The notes below the pieces were generated by a model. It saw only the letters and a list, made by a program, of their open reading frames with translations. It did not search any database and was not told where the DNA came from. A DNA stretch of 15,694 nt, from NCBI GenBank assembly GCA_947458575.1, contig CANHBE010000029.1, forward strand, positions 1 to 15,694, read 5' to 3'. The number at the start of each line of letters is the position of its first letter. The stretch's first letter is position 1. Source of the stretch: Flavobacteriaceae bacterium. GTDB lineage: Bacteria > Bacteroidota > Bacteroidia > Flavobacteriales > Flavobacteriaceae. Positions 8,891-14,948 of this stretch are shown here, piece by piece. Position numbers and translations under genes: made by a program.

Positions 8891-9490
8891 ATGTTGTCAA
8901 AAAACTACTCTGAGTTTCTTTTCGAAGCTGGAACAGACGAAGCGGGTCGCGGCTGCCTAGCCGGACCAGTAACTGCAGCTGCCGTCATATTACCTAAAGA
9001 TTTTGAAAACGAATGGTTCAAAGACTCCAAGCAACTATCTGAATCTAAAAGATTTCTTCTCAAACCAATCATCGAAGCAAGCTGCGTTTGTTTTGCAGTT
9101 ACGCACTTCGACCCGCCAATCATAGATGAAATAAACATTCTAAATGCATCAATCAATGCTATGCGGGAGTCTCTTTTAAAACTAAATCCTATTCCTGAAT
9201 TTATTATTGTAGATGGCAATCGATTTAAACCTCTACCCAATATCCCACACCAATGTATCATCAAGGGTGATAGCAAATATCTTAGCATTGCAGCCGCTTC
9301 AATATTAGCGAAGACCTATCGCGATGAATATATGAACCAAATCCACGAGGAATTTCCAATGTACAATTGGAAACAAAACAAAGGATACCCCACGCAAGAA
9401 CACCGAGAAGCCATCCGTAAATACGGAACTACTCCATACCATCGCATGAGTTTTAAACTGCTTCCGGAGCAGCTGAAGTTAGATTTTTGA
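8891..9490 (+). CDS. rnhB: Ribonuclease HII
   Basis: 199 aa from the ATG at 8891; the usual length is about 200. It cleaves the RNA strand of RNA-DNA hybrids and removes single ribonucleotides misincorporated in DNA. Family signatures are in order: GTDEAGRGCLAGPV (catalytic Asp16 and Glu17), DSKQLSE (45-51), IIVDGN (Asp108), KGDSKYLSIAAASILAKTYRD (Asp127, the fourth acidic residue by comparison with E. coli) and GYPTQEHREAIRKYG (165-179). A TTG at 8873 could extend the frame by six residues, but the ATG is preferred because it fits the -7 element at 8855-8862 and the extra residues (MHIIYK) match nothing in the family. Its last 12 bases overlap the 3' end of lipB on the other strand. Confidence 0.97.
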   Translation: MLSKNYSEFLFEAGTDEAGRGCLAGPVTAAAVILPKDFENEWFKDSKQLSESKRFLLKPIIEASCVCFAVTHFDPPIIDEINILNASINAMRESLLKLNPIPEFIIVDGNRFKPLPNIPHQCIIKGDSKYLSIAAASILAKTYRDEYMNQIHEEFPMYNWKQNKGYPTQEHREAIRKYGTTPYHRMSFKLLPEQLKLDF

Positions 9491-10195
9491 CAACGAGTCT
9501 ACAAATTCCGCCTGAAACAAATCTTGGAAGTGTTTCTGTATCTTGACCTTTACTGCTGATTCATCAATATGCCGTTCCTTCAATTCAACATGGAGTGAAG
9601 TCACCGCCTTGCCCCTAATACCACAGGGGATAATGTTATCAAAATATCCCAAATCAACATTTACATTCAACGCAAAGCCATGCATGGTGACCCAGCGAGA
9701 GGCACGAACGCCCATAGCACAAATTTTTCGAGCAAATGGCGTACCCACATCCAACCAAACACCGGTCTCGCCAGGACTTCTAGCGCCTTCCAACCCATAA
9801 TCACGTAAAACCAAAATGATAACTTCTTCCAAAAAACGCAAATACTTGTGAATGTCAGTAAAGAAATTTTCTAAATCGAGAATTGGATAACCTACAATTT
9901 GTCCCGGACCGTGATAGGTAATGTCTCCCCCGCGATTGATTTTGAAAAAAGTAATTCCTTTCGCCTCTAATTGTTTCTCCGTAAGCAACAAATTCGACAC
10001 ATCTCCACTTTTACCCAGCGTGTACACGTGCGGATGCTCAACAAACAAAAAATAATTCGGAGTTTCTAAAGGCACTTCAACTTGCCTATTCTTTGTTTTT
10101 AACTCGACAATTTGCTTGAAAATAGATTCTTGATACGCCCATGTTTCCGCAAATTCCTTTAAACCCAAATCCTCTAACTGAATTATTTTGTTCAT
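9479..10195 (-). CDS. lipB: Octanoyltransferase (lipoate-protein ligase B)
   Basis: 238 aa from the ATG at 10195. It transfers octanoyl groups from acyl carrier protein to the lipoyl domains of enzymes such as pyruvate dehydrogenase, the first step of lipoate synthesis. Signatures are RGGDITYHGPGQ (about 88-99), ETGVWLD (about 143-149), KICAMGV with the conserved Lys157, HGFALNV (about 172-178) and the catalytic Cys191 in IIPCGI. A TTG at 10228 would add 11 residues (MFVNLPFTFLF), but that stretch contains an exact -7 element, so it is more likely promoter than coding. The gene stands alone and is convergent with rnhB, sharing 12 bases. The lipA partner is not in the window. Confidence 0.97.
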   Translation of the reverse strand: MNKIIQLEDLGLKEFAETWAYQESIFKQIVELKTKNRQVEVPLETPNYFLFVEHPHVYTLGKSGDVSNLLLTEKQLEAKGITFFKINRGGDITYHGPGQIVGYPILDLENFFTDIHKYLRFLEEVIILVLRDYGLEGARSPGETGVWLDVGTPFARKICAMGVRASRWVTMHGFALNVNVDLGYFDNIIPCGIRGKAVTSLHVELKERHIDESAVKVKIQKHFQDLFQAEFVDSLSKI

Positions 10196-10213
10196 GAATA
10201 AAAATGTAAAGGG

Positions 10214-10221
10214 CAAATTTA
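10214..10221 (-). promoter_or_regulatory. -7 promoter element for lipB
   Basis: The minus strand reads TAAATTTG, an exact TAnnTTTG match 18 bases before the ATG at 10195, implying a very short leader. It helps choose that ATG over the upstream TTG. No clear -33 TTTG was seen. Confidence 0.45.
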
Positions 10222-10286
10222 CGAACAAAAATGCAGTCGATTATTTTTATTTTTTAGGAGCACAAAAGCTTTCTCCCCAAGAACAA

Positions 10287-10378
10287 TAGTCCCGCTATTC
10301 GCTATATCTTTTGCGAATATTGTCAGCGGAAAGAACACAGATAGTATTCGCAAAAGGATGCCGCTACTATCGGGGCTA
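10287..10378. repeat. 92-nt imperfect palindrome, candidate interspersed flavobacterial repeat
   Basis: The 12-bp arms cttttgcgaata (10308-10319) and tattcgcaaaag (10345-10356) are perfectly complementary around a 25-base loop. Outside them, tagtcccgctattcgc (from 10287) pairs imperfectly with gccgctactatcggggcta (ending at 10378); the outermost 8 bases, tagtcccg and cggggcta, differ at one position, which would be a G-U pair in RNA. It is much more GC-rich than its surroundings and lies in the non-coding gap between lipB and lysS. From memory, similar modules (TAGTCCCGCTAT... and ...GATGCCGCT...CGGGGCTA) recur in intergenic regions of Flavobacterium genomes, but I cannot confirm that here. 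It has no T tract, so it is not a standard terminator. Confidence 0.6.
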
Positions 10379-10392
10379 CTAACTCACGTTTT

Positions 10393-10478
10393 GTTTTTCT
10401 TTGACGAAAGCCGATACTGATCTAAAGCGAACGCGGCGAAAGGTCGATAAAACTTGCGGTATCTGGCCGAAAAGAAAC
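10393..10478. other. Second, weaker dyad in the lipB-lysS gap
   Basis: gccgatac (10410-10417) pairs with gtatctggc (10459-10467) with one bulged base, and the flanking gttt and agaaac segments can partly pair as well. It follows the 92-nt palindrome directly and could be a second half of the same repeat, or chance. The rest of the 10196-10557 gap holds only the lipB and lysS promoter elements; no open reading frame in it looks coding. Confidence 0.25.
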
Positions 10479-10504
10479 TACTGATGTAAAGTCAATAAAT
10501 CCAC

Positions 10505-10535
10505 TTGGTAACTTTATAACTAATAACTACCTTTG
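10505..10535 (+). promoter_or_regulatory. Promoter of lysS (-33 TTG, -7 TACCTTTG)
   Basis: TTG at 10505-10507 and TACCTTTG at 10528-10535 are separated by 20 bases, fitting the Bacteroidota -33/-7 promoter. The -7 element is 22 bases before the ATG at 10558. The leader (ttaaattaacaacagaa) is A-rich and lacks a Shine-Dalgarno sequence, as is usual for the phylum. Confidence 0.6.
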
Positions 10536-10557
10536 CGACCTTAAATTAACAACAGAA

Positions 10558-12267
10558 ATGGCATTATCTGAACAAGAAATATTGCGACGCGAGGCACTAA
10601 CGGAATTACGTAATCTGGGCATCGAACCTTATCCGGCAACCGAGTTTGTAACCACTGCCTACTCTGATGAAATTCTAGAAAATTTTGAAAAATTCGATGG
10701 AAAAGAAGTAGTCCTAGCCGGACGTCTTATGGGCAAGCGGATTATGGGAAAAGCTTCATTCGCCGAACTCAAAGATTCTGCAGGCCGCATACAAGTATAT
10801 ATTTCACGAGACGACATTTCAAATGATGAGGAAAAAACCATGTACAATGTGGTTTTCAAAAAACTACTGGATATTGGCGATTTTATCGGTGTCCGCGGAA
10901 TAGTATTCAAAACACAAGTGGGTGAAATCTCGGTACACATAAATGAGTTAACAGTTTTAGCAAAAGCGCTCAAACCACTGCCTATAGTCAAAATAGATGC
11001 CGATGGGAAAGCTCATGATGCTTTTGCCGATGCCGAACAACGATATCGTCGCCGATATGTTGATTTGACCGTAAATGATCACGTCAAAGAAACCTTCATC
11101 AAACGAACGAAACTATTCAACGCTATGCGAAGTTTCTTCAACGATAAAGGCTATCTGGAAGTTGAAACACCGGTCTTGCAACCGATTCCGGGTGGCGCAG
11201 CAGCTCGTCCATTTATAACGCATCACAATTCGCTAGATATTCCTTTATATATGCGAATTGCCAATGAATTATATCTAAAAAGATTAATCGTCGGAGGCTT
11301 TGAGGGCGTTTACGAATTTTCGAAAAACTTCCGCAATGAAGGTATGGATCGCACTCATAATCCAGAATTTACGGCCATGGAAATTTATGTGGCTTACAAG
11401 GATTACAACTGGATGATGACTTTCACTGAAAACCTATTAGAGCATTGTGCCTTGTCTGTAAATGGCACGACTCAAGTGACTTTCGGTCAACATCAAGTTG
11501 ATTTTAAAGCGCCCTACGCAAGAGTTACGATGACCGACGCTATTAAGCATTTTACCGGCTTTGATATTTCGGGCAAATCTGAAACGGAATTATTTGAGGC
11601 TGCGCAGTCCATGGGAATCGAAGTTGATGCAACCATGGGAAAAGGAAAACTGATTGATGAAATTTTCGGTGCAAAATGTGAAGGCAATTATATCCAACCG
11701 ACATTCATTACCGATTATCCAAGAGAAATGTCGCCCTTGTGTAAGCAACATCGCAATAATCCGGAACTGACCGAACGATTTGAACTCATGGTTTGCGGAA
11801 AAGAAATCGCCAATGCCTATTCTGAACTCAATGATCCAATCGATCAGCGAGAGCGTTTTGAAGAACAAATCAAACTCGCGGAAAAAGGAGACGATGAAGC
11901 TTCAGGATTGATTGATGAAGATTTTCTCCGAGCGCTCGAATATGGAATGCCACCAACTTCAGGTTTAGGGATTGGAATGGACCGTCTCATGATGTATCTG
12001 ACCAATAATAGCTCGATTCAAGAAGTATTGTTCTTCCCGCAAATGCGTCCGGAGAAAAAACAAGTTCAAATCGAATTGACTGAGGAAGAAAAACTAGTTG
12101 TTGCGCTTCTAAAAACCAATAACAATACTATGGACTTGGCTGCCCTCAAAGCAAAGTCTGAACTCAGTGGCAAAAAATGGGATGCCGCGATGAAAGGTTT
12201 ATCAAAACACGGATTGGTAAAAGTTGTGGTGAATGGAGAATTTAAAACGGTTGAGTTGATAGGATAA
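10558..12267 (+). CDS. lysS: Lysyl-tRNA synthetase, class II
   Basis: 569 aa. It charges tRNA-Lys with lysine in the cytoplasm. An N-terminal OB-fold anticodon-binding domain (about 50-150; VVLAGRLMGKRIMGKASFAE) precedes the class II catalytic core: motif 1 region KGYLEVETPVLQPIPGGAAA (about 197-216), motif 2 FRNEGMDRTHNPEFT (from 258) and motif 3 GLGIGMDR (469-476). ELMVCGKEIANAYSELNDP is the LysRS-type active-site stretch. The core ends around residue 500 (RPEKK), near the length of E. coli LysRS. A further 70 or so residues (ELTEEEKLVVALLK, SGKKWDAAMKGLSKHGLVKV) look like a small winged-helix domain; such longer LysRS proteins are, to my knowledge, usual in Bacteroidota. It ends in two in-frame stops, TAA TAG, followed by a terminator. 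Confidence 0.98.
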   Translation: MALSEQEILRREALTELRNLGIEPYPATEFVTTAYSDEILENFEKFDGKEVVLAGRLMGKRIMGKASFAELKDSAGRIQVYISRDDISNDEEKTMYNVVFKKLLDIGDFIGVRGIVFKTQVGEISVHINELTVLAKALKPLPIVKIDADGKAHDAFADAEQRYRRRYVDLTVNDHVKETFIKRTKLFNAMRSFFNDKGYLEVETPVLQPIPGGAAARPFITHHNSLDIPLYMRIANELYLKRLIVGGFEGVYEFSKNFRNEGMDRTHNPEFTAMEIYVAYKDYNWMMTFTENLLEHCALSVNGTTQVTFGQHQVDFKAPYARVTMTDAIKHFTGFDISGKSETELFEAAQSMGIEVDATMGKGKLIDEIFGAKCEGNYIQPTFITDYPREMSPLCKQHRNNPELTERFELMVCGKEIANAYSELNDPIDQRERFEEQIKLAEKGDDEASGLIDEDFLRALEYGMPPTSGLGIGMDRLMMYLTNNSSIQEVLFFPQMRPEKKQVQIELTEEEKLVVALLKTNNNTMDLAALKAKSELSGKKWDAAMKGLSKHGLVKVVVNGEFKTVELIG

Positions 12268-12310
12268 TAGCTTACACGAATTTGTTTCGTGCTAAATTGT
12301 ATTAAAAAAC

Positions 12311-12340
12311 AAAAAGGAACTCATTTGAGTTCCTTTTTTT
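12311..12340. terminator. Intrinsic terminator of lysS, facing the minus-strand unit as well
   Basis: aaaaaggaactc (12311-12322) and gagttccttttt (12327-12338) form a perfect 12-bp stem around the loop attt, followed by a T run to 12340. An A run on the other side gives a T tract on the minus strand too. It sits 43 bases after the lysS stop and 18 bases beyond the stop of the small membrane protein gene on the minus strand, so it probably ends both convergent units. Confidence 0.9.
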
Positions 12341-12358
12341 GTAGACTTGTTTTATAGA

Positions 12359-12613
12359 CTAGCTATTAGCCGCCATGGCCGCTGCAAAAATAGACCCGAA
12401 AAGAATCAAGCAGAATAACACAATGGCAAATACTATCGCCAACATAATCAATTGTGCTTTGGCCCAGTTTTGCTTGTTGACGTTTTCATTATTTCCAAAA
12501 GCATACACAAAAAGCAATACAATTCCCACAACAGGAATAGCCATCAGTAATAAAGTAATCAGCCAATCCTTGACTGACATTGGTTTTTGATTCGAGCTTT
12601 CAGTAGTTTCCAT
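12359..12613 (-). CDS. Small two-helix membrane protein (84 aa)
   Basis: A short polar N-terminus (METTESSNQKPMSVKDW) is followed by two hydrophobic helices (about 17-40 and 52-78) joined by a polar loop, GNNENVNKQNWAKAQ. No signal peptide or catalytic motif is visible. The pattern SVKDWL...PxVG...FGNN...NWAKA resembles small uncharacterised inner-membrane proteins seen in Bacteroidota. It lies 41 bases after the beta-barrel gene and ends just before a strong terminator, so it may be the last gene of the copper-cassette transcription unit. It could equally be an unrelated single gene; a role in metal handling is not shown by its sequence, which lacks Cys- or His-rich motifs. Confidence 0.75.
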   Translation of the reverse strand: METTESSNQKPMSVKDWLITLLLMAIPVVGIVLLFVYAFGNNENVNKQNWAKAQLIMLAIVFAIVLFCLILFGSIFAAAMAANS

Positions 12614-12654
12614 AATTTGTTTGTTTTTGGTTATCAGGCTAATGTAACAAATTT

Positions 12655-13608
12655 TTACAAACTATAATTAAAATTGACGCTCCAACGATATTGTGCTTCT
12701 ACATTTCCTCCTGTTAAATTTTGGTTAATTGGCAACATCAAATTCCCTCCAATAGAGAATCTGTCTTTGCCCAATTCAAATCCGATACGCCCAAAAACTA
12801 TATCACCTGACGTATTTCGAACGATTTGTTTTCGTTGGAAGTTGCTCGCAAATACCTCTCCGGCAAAACCCAATTGTGGGGCAAAAGAATACTGATTTTT
12901 CTCATACAAATAAAAGAAAGTTCCGGCATAATTGAATTGATTTCCGAATTGATAGAACTTGCTATTTTCTGTTTTGATTACATAATTCAATAGTGAATTG
13001 AAGCCAAATTGTTTTCTCCTCAGTGTATATTCTGTGGCTAGCAAATAATCCCAACTACCTGTTCCCACTTGAAAACTGGGATTGACACTTCCTGAATTCG
13101 CATTGTCGAACTCGCCAGTAGGTGCCTTTAATCCGCCGCCAATTTGCAAAGTATGAGCAAAAAAAGTACTGTCTTTATGTGTCTGGTACAGTTGATACAT
13201 GGCTAAGACAGTCAAATCACCCAAACCACTGATGTTTTGACTTCCTGATTCTGTTTCTCGACTGTGAAAATGATATGGGAGCAATACAGAGATTTGCAAT
13301 TTCTTCATGACCGGGATACGTGCCCAAACTTGTGCTGTGTTGAAATTCTCGTCATACCAAACAGAATTACTATACAACCCATCGTTGCTTCTGTATCTTT
13401 GATTGAAATAACGAATACCCACGAAATTAGCATTAAGCATAGAGGCGAAACCCATACTGCCTCCGCTAGCTGAACAGCCACAGGCGTCGCAATCATCGTC
13501 CAACAAAAAATGATGTTTCGGAAAAAAATTCTTCCTCGTTAAACTGTCTTTTTCTGTAGCGTATCCTAACTGGAATATGGCAAAAAATAGGATTATAGAT
13601 ATTCTCAT
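12655..13608 (-). CDS. Outer-membrane beta-barrel transporter-like protein with N-terminal Cys motif
   Basis: 317 aa. A Sec signal peptide (MRISIILFFAIFQLGYA) is followed by about 13 polar residues, then KHHFLLDDDCDACGCSASGG, with cysteines at 40, 43 and 45. The rest is alternating, aromatic-rich beta sequence ending in NYSL, typical of a barrel. SGLGDLTVLAMYQLY (about 126-140) and GGGLKAPTGEF (about 157-167) are hallmarks of the transporter family related to MetA/phenol-degradation outer-membrane proteins (PF13557-like). It probably forms a channel or pore in the outer membrane. It lies downstream of the MbnP-like and di-heme peroxidase genes, and its His/Asp/Cys motif looks able to bind a soft metal such as copper, though that is inference. 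Expression may be by read-through or from a weak element (CAAATTTG, 13678-13685). Confidence 0.8.
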   Translation of the reverse strand: MRISIILFFAIFQLGYATEKDSLTRKNFFPKHHFLLDDDCDACGCSASGGSMGFASMLNANFVGIRYFNQRYRSNDGLYSNSVWYDENFNTAQVWARIPVMKKLQISVLLPYHFHSRETESGSQNISGLGDLTVLAMYQLYQTHKDSTFFAHTLQIGGGLKAPTGEFDNANSGSVNPSFQVGTGSWDYLLATEYTLRRKQFGFNSLLNYVIKTENSKFYQFGNQFNYAGTFFYLYEKNQYSFAPQLGFAGEVFASNFQRKQIVRNTSGDIVFGRIGFELGKDRFSIGGNLMLPINQNLTGGNVEAQYRWSVNFNYSL

Positions 13609-13690
13609 TCTTAGTTTGATTAAACTTTAGGTCTATGTGTTATTTCGAGCCAAAAAGACTCGTTTTCGCAAGGGCGCAAATTTGTATAGA

Positions 13691-13734
13691 AAAAGACTAG
13701 CTAATTGTATTCTGATATAAAAATCTAATTAGCC
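13691..13734 (-). terminator. Possible weak terminator after the di-heme peroxidase gene
   Basis: On the minus strand GCTAATT and AATTAGC (13728-13734 and 13701-13707) can pair around a 20-base loop, followed after a few bases by TTTTT (13695-13691). The stem is short and AT-rich, so it may be only partial or not functional. The rest of the 137-base gap before the beta-barrel gene holds the palindromic CAAATTTG (13678-13685), a one-mismatch -7 element about 70 bases before that gene's ATG. Confidence 0.3.
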
Positions 13735-13745
13735 AAATCAATTAA

Positions 13746-14786
13746 TTAGTATTCTGAAAACCGCCTGTCTGTTAAGTATTGCTGATCCGTTAATGTTTTC
13801 AGGAAAGCAATCAATTTTGTTTTTTCGACTGTAGTCAACGGAATTCCGAGGGCGCCATTGTTATTTAAACTCACATCTAAATTTTGAGTATTGACTACGC
13901 CCGAACTGTAATGATTGAGCACTGCTTCCAGGGTATAGAAGCGACCATCATGCATATAAGGTGCGGTCTTTTCGATGTTTCGCAAACTCGGCACTTTGAA
14001 TTTGTATAGATCTTGTTCTAATTCAGTAACTCGGAATCTACCGATATCATTTATTGCTGGATTAATGGGCAGACCATTATTGCGAAACGAATTGTCTGTA
14101 AATATATCGGTCGCATGACAAGATGCACATTTTTGATTAAATAGGGCAAAACCTTCTAACTCTTCCGCAGTTAAATTTCCACCCGTTTCTTTTCTGCGGT
14201 ATTTATCATAGCGAGAATTGCTTGATGTGACCATTACCATAAATTGTGCAAGTGCTTTTAACATGTTTTCGGAATTGATTTGTCCGTCGACAAATGCCAA
14301 TTTATACAACTTTTTGTACTCAGGGTCGTTTTTCATCATGTTGATTGCAGAAGCAAAATTACCATTCATCTCTATTGGACTTGTTAAAGGAATAATCGAT
14401 TGCAAATCGAGATGATCAGTAGCTCCGTCCCACATAAAAGTAGTTTGATAAGCTAAATTTTGTATAGGCGGTGTGTTTCTTGTTCCGATAGCATCCCCAA
14501 CTCCATGACTAACCGCATGGCCATGGTGTGTAAACGCATCTTCTTGTATATGACAGAAACCACATGAGACGATGCCATCGGAGGCCAGTCGACCATCATA
14601 AAAAAGTTTCTTCCCCAGTTCAAAGCCTTTCTCCGTAGGCGGATTATTTGATAAATCGTAAGCCAAGGGCGGAAAATTGCTCGGCACTTGGACGTCTAGA
14701 GGAAGATTTTGATAGTCTTCAGACTCGTTGTCTGAACAACTCCAAAGTAACGGCAGGTATGCAATAATAAATAAGAGTTTTCTCAT
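13746..14786 (-). CDS. Di-heme cytochrome-c peroxidase/MauG family lipoprotein (MbnH-like by context)
   Basis: 346 aa. The signal ends in the lipobox LWSC with Cys17, so it is membrane-anchored in the periplasm or on the outer membrane. Two c-type heme sites are visible: CGFCH (75-79), in the N-terminal peroxidase domain, and CASCH (220-224), in the C-terminal domain. Other family marks are GKKLFYDGRLASDG (58-71), MWDGA (118-122), TSPIEM (135-140) and VPSLRNIEKTAPYMHDGRF (265-283). Family members either reduce H2O2 or, like MauG and MbnH, oxidise tryptophan residues of a partner protein. The upstream neighbour is an MbnP-family protein, which favours the MbnH-like role; the sequence alone does not separate the two. 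Both Tyr277 and Met278 occur at the region of the distal heme ligand. It is probably co-transcribed with the MbnP-like gene, 162 bases upstream. Confidence 0.93.
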   Translation of the reverse strand: MRKLLFIIAYLPLLWSCSDNESEDYQNLPLDVQVPSNFPPLAYDLSNNPPTEKGFELGKKLFYDGRLASDGIVSCGFCHIQEDAFTHHGHAVSHGVGDAIGTRNTPPIQNLAYQTTFMWDGATDHLDLQSIIPLTSPIEMNGNFASAINMMKNDPEYKKLYKLAFVDGQINSENMLKALAQFMVMVTSSNSRYDKYRRKETGGNLTAEELEGFALFNQKCASCHATDIFTDNSFRNNGLPINPAINDIGRFRVTELEQDLYKFKVPSLRNIEKTAPYMHDGRFYTLEAVLNHYSSGVVNTQNLDVSLNNNGALGIPLTTVEKTKLIAFLKTLTDQQYLTDRRFSEY

Positions 14787-14828
14787 ATCTTACGGTTTTT
14801 AGCCCAGATAGCAATGAAAAGCCCGGAG

Positions 14829-14907
14829 CATTTGCACCTTACCCTTGTTGGTGAAAGACGGCGACCAAAGGAAGCCGGCTTTTGCTTTTCAAGGGTTGGT
14901 GCAAATG
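14829..14907 (-). promoter_or_regulatory. Candidate structured RNA element between the MbnP-like and peroxidase genes
   Basis: catttgcacc (14829-14838) and ggtgcaaatg (14898-14907) are perfect 10-bp complements. Inside them acccttg (14841-14847) pairs with caagggt (14890-14896), leaving only two bases against one between the stems. Inside that, ttggt (14848-14852) pairs with accaa (14864-14868) around an 11-base loop, stacked directly on the second stem, and a GC-rich self-complementary aagccggctt (14872-14881) follows. No T tract follows on the minus strand, so it is not a standard terminator, and it matches no riboswitch core I know. It could be an RNA leader or mRNA-processing site for the peroxidase gene, an operator, or a short repeat element. 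The strand given assumes it acts in the transcript of the flanking genes. Confidence 0.45.
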
Positions 14908-14948
14908 TGAGGACTTGTAATGGATAGCTGGATTAGCTTCTAGTGAAA

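Noticed and set aside
8905..9288. 127-codon open frame antisense to rnhB
   Set aside because: It mirrors conserved RNase HII coding sequence and shows no recognisable domain or promoter.
10196..10228. TTG start adding 11 residues to LipB
   Set aside because: The stretch contains an exact TAnnTTTG promoter element and is not conserved-looking protein; MNKIIQLEDLG fits the family start.
10287..10378. CRISPR repeat or intrinsic terminator identity for the palindrome
   Set aside because: There is one copy with no spacer array, and no T tract follows either arm.
14829..14907. Cobalamin or TPP riboswitch identity for the structured spacer
   Set aside because: The GGTG...AAAT wording is superficially similar to a cobalamin riboswitch, but the conserved core boxes of both classes are missing.
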